Assembly: GCA_024682015.1 (NCBI GenBank)
Contig: JAIKZT010000094.1
Coordinates: 1-5,836, forward strand
DNA: 5,836 nucleotides
Direction: 5' to 3'
Origin: Clostridia bacterium
GTDB taxonomy: Bacteria > Bacillota > Clostridia > Peptostreptococcales > Anaerovoracaceae
The position numbers and the translations under genes are program-made. The notes below the pieces were generated by a model that worked only from the letters and a program-made list of their open reading frames with translations, was not told the origin of the DNA and did no database searches. The number at the start of each line of letters is the position of its first letter. Position 1 is the first letter of the stretch. Of this stretch, positions 1-5,836 are shown in pieces.

Positions 1-2
1 TG

Positions 3-473
3 TCTTCGGACGACTGGTACAACGACGCAGTCTCCACTCTTGCCAACGCGGGCGTGCTGACAGGCTTCCCGGACGGCACGTTCCGCCCGAACGAGACGCT
101 TACCCGCAGCCAGCTGGTGAGCATCGTAGCCTCCTTCACCGGCCTGCTGGAAGGTGAATCGACCTTCAGCGACGTGGCGGGTCACTGGGCGTACAAGGCC
201 ATCGTTACGGCAGAGTTGAACAGCTGGGTCGGCGGCTATCCGGACGGAACCTTCCGGCCGGACAAGGGCCTGACCCGCGCAGAATGCGTCGCGATCCTGA
301 ACCGCTTCCTCGGCAGACGCCTGCAGGACGCGGAGGGCATGCTGGAAGGCATGTCCACGATCTCCGACAACGCAGATCCGAACGCCTGGTATTATCTCGA
401 CATTCAGGAGGCGCTGAACGCCCACGAACATGAAAAGAGCGAGGACGGCAGCGAAATCTGGACAAAACTGAAC
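3..473 (+). repeat. Three tandem SLH repeats, the third divergent
   Basis: Repeat 1 spans about 3-150 (its first residues may lie outside the window), repeat 2 about 159-317 and repeat 3 about 354-473. Repeats 1 and 2 align over the core G-[FY]-PDGTFRP-x3-LTR (bases 63-107 and 234-278), and the DNA is recognisably similar there. Repeat 3 keeps only the opening S-D...W-YY and the helix that follows. Three copies is the usual number for a wall-binding SLH module. Confidence 0.88.
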
Positions 474-476
474 TAA
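3..476 (+). CDS. C-terminal part of an S-layer homology (SLH) domain surface protein (5' end outside window)
   Basis: This is the last 157 codons of a gene that begins upstream; the frame is open from the window edge and stops with TAA at 474-476. The visible part is almost entirely SLH sequence. Repeat 1 (residues about 1-48 of the visible part) carries GFPDGTFRP followed by LTRSQ. Repeat 2 starts at STFSDVAGHWA (base 159) and carries GYPDGTFRP followed by LTRAE, the classic SLH core. Repeat 3 starts near base 354 (STISDNADPNAWYY), lacks the G-x-x-DGTF and TRAE motifs, and ends in EIWTKLN, the sort of shortened terminal repeat often seen at the end of clostridial SLH proteins. In this family a triplet of SLH repeats binds pyruvylated secondary cell-wall polymer and holds the exported protein on the cell surface. 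What the missing N-terminal part does cannot be told from here. A strong terminator follows 17 bases after the stop, so this is the last gene of its transcript. Confidence 0.93.
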   Translation, partial: SSDDWYNDAVSTLANAGVLTGFPDGTFRPNETLTRSQLVSIVASFTGLLEGESTFSDVAGHWAYKAIVTAELNSWVGGYPDGTFRPDKGLTRAECVAILNRFLGRRLQDAEGMLEGMSTISDNADPNAWYYLDIQEALNAHEHEKSEDGSEIWTKLN

Positions 477-493
477 AACGCGCACGGCTGAAG

Positions 494-537
494 GGCCCCG
501 CGGAAGTTCTTTTTCAAGGCTTTCCGCGGGGCCTTTT
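494..537 (+). terminator. Rho-independent terminator after the SLH gene
   Basis: A perfect 12-base-pair, G+C-rich stem is formed by GGCCCCGCGGAA (494-505) and TTCCGCGGGGCC (522-533), with a loop of 16 bases and a TTTT run at 534-537. The stem can be extended outward by G493-U534 and two A-U pairs (491-492 with 535-536). It should end transcription of the SLH gene and insulate the downstream unit. The A residues before the left arm could give weaker activity on the other strand. Confidence 0.9.
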
Positions 538-582
538 GATTCCGTCTGTCCTGCGCGCGGTCTTTACAGTCGAGTTCAGCCG

Positions 583-640
583 TAAAAAATTTTTGATGAT
601 TTGCTTAGGAAAAACGCGGAATTCGGGCACTATATAGATA
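583..640 (+). promoter_or_regulatory. Possible promoter region for the small membrane protein and giant surface protein genes
   Basis: Between the terminator and the next ribosome binding site the composition turns A/T-rich: an A6T5 tract at 584-594 and a -10-like TATATAGAT at 631-639. No good -35 element lies 16-18 bases upstream of that -10; TTGCTT at 601-606 is 24 bases away, too far. If TATATA is the -10, the leader before the ribosome binding site would be only about 10-15 bases. A promoter is expected here because a terminator lies just upstream, but the exact site, and whether a housekeeping or alternative sigma factor reads it, is not settled by the sequence. Confidence 0.3.
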
Positions 641-654
641 AGAGATTTTCTGCG

Positions 655-663
655 AAAGGAGGT
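655..663 (+). promoter_or_regulatory. Strong ribosome binding site that sets the start at 671
   Basis: AAAGGAGGT is a near-perfect complement to the 3' end of 16S rRNA and lies 7 bases before ATG 671. It decides the start: another ATG at 664 directly abuts the site, too close to be used, and opens a different frame that overlaps both real genes. Confidence 0.88.
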
Positions 664-670
664 ATGCTGC

Positions 671-970
671 ATGAGGACAAGCGAAGAGCGGATCCGGGAG
701 ATGCACGCGAGGGCGTCCCAGATGTCGCAAAGAAAAGACAAGATCATCCTGCTGCGGACAGCCGTGAGCTGTATCGCGCTGGCGCTGCTTCTTACAGCAT
801 CCATCGCCGGGAGCAGCCGGACCGGAGGCGGTTTCCTGCCTCTGGAGTATGCCGGGTCAACGCTGACCTACGGCAACGCCGGAGGCTACATCCTGGCGGC
901 CGTGCTGGCCTTCATGGCCGGCGCCATCATCACGGTGCTGTGCATCCGGTGGAAAAACGGCAAAAAGTGA
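671..970 (+). CDS. Small membrane protein of unknown function, two predicted membrane segments
   Basis: A 99-residue protein. Residues 1-24 are strongly charged and helical (EERIREMHARAS, then QRKDK) and most likely cytoplasmic. A first hydrophobic segment covers about 25-47, followed by a short Gly/Ser-rich outward loop (about 48-71), a second hydrophobic segment covers about 72-92 (starting GGYILAAVLAFMAG), and the tail is basic (RWKNGKK). By charge both ends should be inside, making a hairpin. It has no catalytic motif, lipobox or cleavable signal. I recall similar small proteins (charged N-terminus, helix, a loop ending GGY, second helix ending VLC-x-R) in anaerobic Clostridia, but no established function; that is memory, not a search. 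It ends 67 bases before the giant secreted protein gene with no terminator between, so the two are probably co-transcribed. A role in membrane signalling, export or folding of the surface protein would be guesswork. Confidence 0.85.
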   Translation: MRTSEERIREMHARASQMSQRKDKIILLRTAVSCIALALLLTASIAGSSRTGGGFLPLEYAGSTLTYGNAGGYILAAVLAFMAGAIITVLCIRWKNGKK

Positions 971-1024
971 AGGAGCGCCAGCAAGGGACATGCTCCGGAC
1001 ATCACATAAACAGCAGTCATAGAA

Positions 1025-1032
1025 AGAGAGGG
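1025..1032 (+). promoter_or_regulatory. Ribosome binding site of the giant secreted protein gene
   Basis: AGAGAGGG is followed by an A-rich spacer and ATG at 1038. An in-frame TAG at 1020-1022 rules out any start further upstream, and ATG 1038 opens directly into a signal peptide, so the start is secure. The remainder of the gap from 971 holds only a weak possible hairpin (GGAGC 972-976 with GCTCC 992-996) without a T run, which I do not regard as a terminator. Confidence 0.7.
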
Positions 1033-1037
1033 AAAAA

Positions 1038-1124
1038 ATGTCGTACAAACGCCTCTTAGCAGCGGTCCTGGCCGTCTGCCTGGTCGTCGGCCTCGTGCCG
1101 AAGGTCTCGCAGCGGGCGTGGGCT
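1038..1124 (+). other. Sec signal peptide of the giant protein
   Basis: The first 29 residues show a basic n-region (S-Y-K-R), a hydrophobic core of about 15 residues (LLAAVLAVCLVVGLV, 6-20) and a polar c-region ending A-W-A (27-29), a good signal peptidase I site with the mature protein starting at D30-D31. Cys14 sits inside the hydrophobic core after A-V, a poor lipobox, and a better A-x-A site follows, so this is not read as a lipoprotein. Confidence 0.88.
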
Positions 1125-4100
1125 GACGATTCCATCGTCTATGAATTAGGCGACGTCGTGCCGGAGTACGCTTTGTTCAACTACTACACGGGTGCGAACG
1201 AAACGTATTTCAAGAACGTGATGAGCGGGTCAAACTACAACGCAGTCCAGGGCTACGGCTTCCATAACATCGCCGGCATGAGCGAAGTTCTGGACTACAA
1301 CGACACGATCGAGCGCGACTCGCTCTACAAGTGGGATCTGTTCTATAAGACGGATATCGCCTACCTGTGGGACCAGTACGAGCAGCTGCAGATGGGCTTC
1401 GCCATCACGCTGAACAACAACACCCACACGCACTCGTGGGGGTTCGCGGGCTGGTACGAACAGCAAGTTACCAGCCAGATGGCCGCAGGCTTGTTCCTGG
1501 GAAACTACGACGCCACCGGCGAGCCGTTTACGCGCCTCAAGACGATCAAGGTCCAGTACCCGAGCCTGAAAGCGGCTTCCACCCGCTTCGGCAACGCGGC
1601 GTTCTACGGGATCGACGAGATCATCAACGGCGATAACTGCCTGTACGGCTACATCAACAGCACCCGTCCGCAGGGCTGCAAATGGTACAACACGCTGTAC
1701 ATCAAGTTCCAGAATCTGGACACCTACTACGACAGCGGCAGCAAGACCTGCAAGTGCGGCGGCAGCGCCTCCGGCCCGGTCGTCAGCTTCAAGGACGGCA
1801 CGTCCCCGATGATCGAGTCCGTGCGCGTGCTGAAGGAGGGCGTTCCGGCCACAGACTTTGCGCCCGGCGAGACCATCACCATCGAGCTCACCTGCACCGA
1901 GCCCATCCGGCTGGCGGACAACGATCCGTCCGGCAAGCGCAACGTCTGGATCGGCCTGAACGTCGAGAACTCGATGAACCCGCTGTACGCACGGATGGCC
2001 AGCCTGTCGAACAGCTATACGGACTGGCAGACGAACTATAATACCAACAGCCATCACTATGCGGATCACTCGCACGTGATGACATTCGAGCACGTCGTCA
2101 CGAACAGCGACGTCGATCCGACCACGAAGCTCTGCACGCTCACGAGCCTCAACCTGAAGGTCGCGCCTTCCGACGGCAGCCCGCTCATTCACGACAGCGC
2201 GGACATCGTCCTGAAGACGATCAAGGGCCGGATGAAGAACGGTTCGATGCAGATCACTGAATTCAACGCGACAGCCCCCAGCGGCGTAGGCGCCACCGGC
2301 TACACCCGTACGACGAGCTACGTTACGGACATGGCGGGCAACGCGCTCTCCAACTCGATGCCTTCCATCGAGTGCTACATCGACCTCGCCAATCCCCAGG
2401 TCGTGGACGCCGTCATCAATGCCGATACGAAGAATACCGACGTCAAGACGGCCCTTGATAAACTGGGCACGGATCCCAACACGCAGAACTACGAAGACGC
2501 CAGCGACCTGTTCCTGGGCGAAGGCGATACGTTCAATCTGGCGATCTACATGAGCGAAGTCGTCTACACCGACGGCCCCTCGAAGCTGTGCGCGGAGGTC
2601 AGAACGAACCTGCTGGATACAAACGGCGATCAGGTCGTCCTCTACGCGAAGAAGAACGGCGACGTGGACAAGAAAGTGGTCGGCGACCAGTACGGCCTCG
2701 GCTCCTCCAAGGGCAAGGTCTCGTGTCTCACGACCGATACGGTCACGATCCGGCAGGGTATGTCCCTCATGCCCGGCACCGGCAGCGAGCTCCGCGTCCA
2801 GAGCGTCGTCTTCGATTCGTTTGTAAAGGGCGGCAATACCATAACGCCCAACGTACGCGACTCCGCGGGCAACTCGGCCACGGGGTCCAACATTCCGCTC
2901 GAACTCGACAAGCACTTCGGCCTCGATACGGAAGGCGGCGACGTGACCGGCGTCCAGGCCGTCCAGTACGAAGGCGACAACAGCGATTTCCGCGTGGAAT
3001 TCACGACCGAGGACGAAAAGTCCGGCACGAACAGGCTGACGGGCTCGATCACGCTGACGGCCGCCAGCGACTGCAGCGACGGCTTCGAATACGCCATCAC
3101 GGCGTCCGACGCCACGCCCACCAGCGGCTGGGAGGTCGGTTCCATCAACGTCGCGATGTCCTATGAGCAGAGCGAATCCCCGCGGTATTTCCACTTCAGG
3201 GCGCTTCCCGGCATGGAATACGACCTGCCCGAACTCACGGCGAACTTCATGGTCGTAGACTACGCCGGCAACAAGGTCACGCGCGCGGTCGCGCTCGACA
3301 ACGTCTCCTTCGACAAAGCGGCCCCGACCGGCAAGGTTACGGACGTCAGCCGCACCTACAACAGCGAAGAAGTGGTCGACGGCATCACCGGCGCGGGCAC
3401 CATGACGGTCCCCGTCAACATCTCCGACTACACGGGCCTGAAGACCCTCTCCTACCTGTGGGCGGATAACGGCGCGGACGTTACGGAAGAGACCGACGGC
3501 TGGGAGACCATCAGCGGCTTCACCCAGAGCGACAAGACCTTTACGGCGAACGTCGTCGTGAAGGTCCCAAGGGAGTGGGAGGAAGACGAAGTCGTTATTT
3601 CCACGGGCATCTTCGACAAGACGCTTTGGATCAAGGGAACGGACACGCTGGACAACAGCGGCGTGTTCTCCCTCGGCGCGTTCAAATACGACCTGCACAA
3701 CGTCAAATACGCGCTGTCTTACCCGCTGAACGTCGTTACGGAGCCCTATCTGGGTCTCTCGTTCGACGACAACAACAAGAACGACGTGCTGGTGATCGAC
3801 GTCCAGAAGGGCGACGATCCGACGCACTATTTCCGCTACATCAACAGCCGCTTCGAGGGCAGAAGCGACATCCTGACGGATGCCATCAATCACTCTGCGG
3901 TGGAAGACTGGTACGAGGCTCCCGAAGGGACGATCACCGTGGACGAGAATACGGGCATCATCTCCTACGGGACCGCGGATGCGCCCCTGGTGGTGTTTGA
4001 AAGCGAGGGCTATCTGGAAACTGAAAGAAGACAGCATATCACGACCCATGCCCAACGTTATTTTAACGGTCAGGAAAGGAAAGTAGTCTACAGCTACACC

Positions 4101-5836
4101 AGCGGCAGTGCCGTACTCTTCAAAGGCGACCTGCACGTGAAGGTCTATTCCGGCACGATAGCAGGAATCGACTGTCATGTCGACGATTACCTGAACAGCT
4201 GGGGCCACTACTACGACGAAAACGATAATCTCGTGCAGCTTTCGCCGCCGCCGCTTTACGTTACCATCGATCCCACTTCGTCGCGGTACAGCTACGAGGA
4301 ATTCGACATCCGCGTCATGCCGCTTACGAATTCCGACGATACCGTCGGCTTCATTTCCTCTTCCATCGACGAAGGGGTCTTTACCCACCCTGCGGGCAAT
4401 CCCTGGTACTACTACAGCGACGACGACGAGTTCGTCAATACAACGCTGGAAGGTTACCAGATCTCCTTTAACCTTACCGATAAGCGCGACTGGAATCTGG
4501 ACGACATCGACTGGGCGAATTCCTTCATCACGTTCGGCCACGATTTTGACTATGCCGGCGTCTGGAGCGACGGATCGGATTACAACGGCGTATCGCTCAC
4601 CACTGCTCTGCAATATAAGGTCTGCGGCATCGGCAGCAGCCCGGTGCAGACCATCACGCTGCCCGCTTCCGACAAGTTCGCGACCGGTTACTATAATCAG
4701 GGCAGCGGGTTCTTCCTCATCCTTGCCCGCAAGTCCGAGCCCGGTTTTGGCTATGCGCTGCCGATCAGGCGCGCAAACGGCGCCTACGGGCTCATCGAGA
4801 TCGACGATACGCAGCCTGGCTCGGTCGTGCCCGGCCTGCTGCGCTATCAGCCGCTCAGCTATCCGCGCAACGACTATTTTGGCGGTTCACAGCTCTGCGA
4901 CGATTTCCCTGCGCAGCTGATCGACTACGATCCTGCCAAGGTAATTTACGTCCCGGCCGAAGCCGGCACCTTCGACATGATGTTCCAGGTGCTGGACGCG
5001 GACGGCAATCAGGCACCGCGTCAATCGGCAAGCTTTGTCAACAGCGGCGCCTACGACGTCATCGCATGGAACGAGACGATAGACCGCGAGGATCTCTACC
5101 ACCCGTACATAGAGACGGGAGGGTACCGCCAGTATGGCTACTGCTTCGATTACGACGAGGAGACCGGCACATTCGTCGACCTCGGAACGGCTGCGGCGGA
5201 CTACGGCCTGCACAGCCTCGCTTTCTGCGTCGATCAGAACTGGAACCACTCCGGCGTAAACAGCATCTACGGAGAGATCAACCTGCTCCCGGACCAGGAC
5301 AACCGCATCGGCGTGCAGGTCCGCTACGCGAACGGCAGAGCTTCCGACATCCTGTACCTGACGATCCATCCCGTCAGCCTCAGCGTAGAGGGCACCATTG
5401 CGACGACGCCCGCTTCGGCGAACGATCGCGGCGTCAGCGTGGGCAAGCTGGGAGCGACCTCGGTCAGCTTCACGCCTGCCGCAGGGCAGAGCACCGCGGG
5501 CCTTTCGTTCTACGCCTGTGAAGGCCTGCCCGGCAGGGACGGCTTCGCCCGCGATCTCGGCGAGGCGATCCCGATGGTCTCCAACGGGACGAGCTACGTC
5601 GCGTCCATCCCTGAAAGGGACGACATCCATTACCCGGATGCCGCGGATCCGCTCGTGCGGCAGTATGCCGTCTACGCGCGCGACCGCGTCGGCAACCTGC
5701 TCTTCCTCGGCATGACGGGCGGCCTGCATGCGGACAGCAAGGCGCCGGAGGCGACCTTCGTTTCCGCGAACGTCGCGGACGGCCGCTTCGAGGCCACGTT
5801 CCGCGTCACGGACGACAGCCTCTATGCCTGCGGATA
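1038..5836 (+). CDS. Giant secreted multi-domain surface protein with Ig-like units (3' end outside window)
   Basis: The frame is open without a stop from ATG 1038 to the window end: 1599 codons plus two bases. Residues 1-29 are a Sec signal peptide. Residues about 30-250 are rich in aromatic residues and Asn and match no domain I recognise; they include a THTH motif (129-132) and Cys 201, 214, 238 and 240. From about 253 come Ig-like units whose last strands carry TDMAGN (430-435), RDSAGN (607-612), VVDYAGN (739-745) and a weaker D-T-L-D-N (869-873), with joins at I-D-L-A-N-P (448-453) and D-K-A-A-P (759-763). Residues about 885-1445 are less regular, Tyr/Asp-rich and beta-like, with VLDADGN at 1318-1324. 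Ig-like units resume near 1446, with RDRVGN at 1548-1553, and the window ends inside one. Such proteins are typically exported and wall-attached adhesins, S-layer-associated proteins or binding scaffolds; I see no catalytic motif. It may end in SLH repeats or another anchor outside the window. Function is unknown; that the gene is real and exported is near certain. Confidence 0.93.
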   Translation, partial: MSYKRLLAAVLAVCLVVGLVPKVSQRAWADDSIVYELGDVVPEYALFNYYTGANETYFKNVMSGSNYNAVQGYGFHNIAGMSEVLDYNDTIERDSLYKWDLFYKTDIAYLWDQYEQLQMGFAITLNNNTHTHSWGFAGWYEQQVTSQMAAGLFLGNYDATGEPFTRLKTIKVQYPSLKAASTRFGNAAFYGIDEIINGDNCLYGYINSTRPQGCKWYNTLYIKFQNLDTYYDSGSKTCKCGGSASGPVVSFKDGTSPMIESVRVLKEGVPATDFAPGETITIELTCTEPIRLADNDPSGKRNVWIGLNVENSMNPLYARMASLSNSYTDWQTNYNTNSHHYADHSHVMTFEHVVTNSDVDPTTKLCTLTSLNLKVAPSDGSPLIHDSADIVLKTIKGRMKNGSMQITEFNATAPSGVGATGYTRTTSYVTDMAGNALSNSMPSIECYIDLANPQVVDAVINADTKNTDVKTALDKLGTDPNTQNYEDASDLFLGEGDTFNLAIYMSEVVYTDGPSKLCAEVRTNLLDTNGDQVVLYAKKNGDVDKKVVGDQYGLGSSKGKVSCLTTDTVTIRQGMSLMPGTGSELRVQSVVFDSFVKGGNTITPNVRDSAGNSATGSNIPLELDKHFGLDTEGGDVTGVQAVQYEGDNSDFRVEFTTEDEKSGTNRLTGSITLTAASDCSDGFEYAITASDATPTSGWEVGSINVAMSYEQSESPRYFHFRALPGMEYDLPELTANFMVVDYAGNKVTRAVALDNVSFDKAAPTGKVTDVSRTYNSEEVVDGITGAGTMTVPVNISDYTGLKTLSYLWADNGADVTEETDGWETISGFTQSDKTFTANVVVKVPREWEEDEVVISTGIFDKTLWIKGTDTLDNSGVFSLGAFKYDLHNVKYALSYPLNVVTEPYLGLSFDDNNKNDVLVIDVQKGDDPTHYFRYINSRFEGRSDILTDAINHSAVEDWYEAPEGTITVDENTGIISYGTADAPLVVFESEGYLETERRQHITTHAQRYFNGQERKVVYSYTSGSAVLFKGDLHVKVYSGTIAGIDCHVDDYLNSWGHYYDENDNLVQLSPPPLYVTIDPTSSRYSYEEFDIRVMPLTNSDDTVGFISSSIDEGVFTHPAGNPWYYYSDDDEFVNTTLEGYQISFNLTDKRDWNLDDIDWANSFITFGHDFDYAGVWSDGSDYNGVSLTTALQYKVCGIGSSPVQTITLPASDKFATGYYNQGSGFFLILARKSEPGFGYALPIRRANGAYGLIEIDDTQPGSVVPGLLRYQPLSYPRNDYFGGSQLCDDFPAQLIDYDPAKVIYVPAEAGTFDMMFQVLDADGNQAPRQSASFVNSGAYDVIAWNETIDREDLYHPYIETGGYRQYGYCFDYDEETGTFVDLGTAAADYGLHSLAFCVDQNWNHSGVNSIYGEINLLPDQDNRIGVQVRYANGRASDILYLTIHPVSLSVEGTIATTPASANDRGVSVGKLGATSVSFTPAAGQSTAGLSFYACEGLPGRDGFARDLGEAIPMVSNGTSYVASIPERDDIHYPDAADPLVRQYAVYARDRVGNLLFLGMTGGLHADSKAPEATFVSANVADGRFEATFRVTDDSLYACG
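1800..3690 (+). repeat. Tandem Ig-like units of the giant protein (protein-level repeats)
   Basis: Four units lie at residues about 255-448, 452-628, 630-758 and 763-884. Each runs from an entry such as S-P, N-P or A-A-P after an acidic residue, through beta-strand-like sequence, to a turn of the form D-x-A-G-N (fourth copy: D-T-L-D-N), and then a linking strand ending in D (CYID, LELD, SFD, KYDL). This matches the general pattern of bacterial Ig-like domains in large surface proteins. The units differ in length and are not similar as DNA, so they are old, diverged repeats; boundaries are approximate. Confidence 0.6.
5373..5836 (+). repeat. C-terminal Ig-like units with a recurring aromatic-A-C motif, cut by the window end
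   Basis: One unit covers residues about 1446-1566 and a second starts at D-S-K-A-P (1566-1570). They share an upstream strand ending F-Y-A-C (1491-1494) and L-Y-A-C (1595-1598), exactly 104 residues apart, and the first closes with RDRVGN (1548-1553). The copies align only loosely; the second is incomplete, so more units may follow beyond the window. Confidence 0.5.

Noticed and set aside
354..476. Truncation or frameshift at the end of the SLH gene because repeat 3 lacks the DGTF and TRAE motifs
   Set aside because: The frame is intact, and a shortened last repeat with W-Y-Y and a final W-T-K-L is a normal ending for clostridial SLH proteins as I know them.
972..996. Possible hairpin between the small gene and the giant gene
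   Set aside because: Only a 5-base-pair stem (GGAGC/GCTCC) with a 15-base loop and no T run; too weak for a terminator or a named regulatory element.
601..1059. A 152-codon plus-strand frame overlapping the small membrane protein gene
   Set aside because: Its translation is Arg/His-rich and low in hydrophobic order, its internal ATG 664 abuts the ribosome binding site, and it overlaps the start of the giant gene. The frame starting at 671 has correct spacing and clear membrane segments.
1068..1079. Lipoprotein signal around Cys14 of the giant protein
   Set aside because: The residues before Cys14 (L-A-V) are a poor lipobox because position -1 is Val, and a good signal peptidase I site (A-W-A) follows at residues 27-29.
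1230..4613. A 1127-codon open frame on the minus strand opposite the giant gene
   Set aside because: It is in exact codon register with the sense gene and open only because that gene lacks TTA, CTA and TCA codons. Its translation is a monotonous run of V, R, A and D (complements of GAC, GTC and similar codons), it has no ribosome binding site at its TTG start, and the sense frame has a signal peptide and Ig-like motifs.
4887..5729. A 280-codon open frame on the minus strand
   Set aside because: Same codon register and same explanation as the longer minus-strand frame; it ends at the complement of the TCA codon at 4887.

Overview
The window looks like a cell-surface locus of a Gram-positive, probably anaerobic, Bacillota (Clostridia-like) bacterium of fairly high G+C. 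The evidence is S-layer homology (SLH) repeats of the Firmicutes type, strong AGGAGG-type ribosome binding sites, a Sec signal peptide, and coding sequence dominated by codons ending in G or C. The order is my inference; high-GC Bacilli such as Paenibacillaceae are the main alternative.

Layout, all on the + strand. (1) 3-476 is the C-terminal end of a gene that starts outside the window. It has two well-formed SLH repeats and a divergent third, and it stops at 474-476. (2) 477-670 is a 194-base intergenic region. It holds a strong intrinsic terminator (494-537), an A/T-rich patch that may carry a promoter, and a near-consensus ribosome binding site. (3) 671-970 encodes a 99-residue protein with two membrane segments and no function I can name. 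(4) After a 67-base gap, 1038 to the window end is one uninterrupted reading frame of 1599 codons, open at its 3' end. It encodes a very large secreted protein: signal peptide, an N-terminal region I do not recognise with His and Cys clusters, a series of Ig-like units marked by D-x-x-G-N turns, and further beta-rich modules. It is the main gene of the window.

How the parts may fit: the terminator separates the first SLH protein from the next unit, in which the small membrane protein and the giant exported protein are probably co-transcribed. SLH repeats bind secondary cell-wall polymers, so the first product is anchored to the wall. The giant protein may also end in SLH repeats or another anchor, but its C-terminus is outside the window. 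I see no RNA genes, CRISPR arrays, insertion sequences or attachment sites. Long open frames on the minus strand opposite the giant gene are explained by its codon usage.
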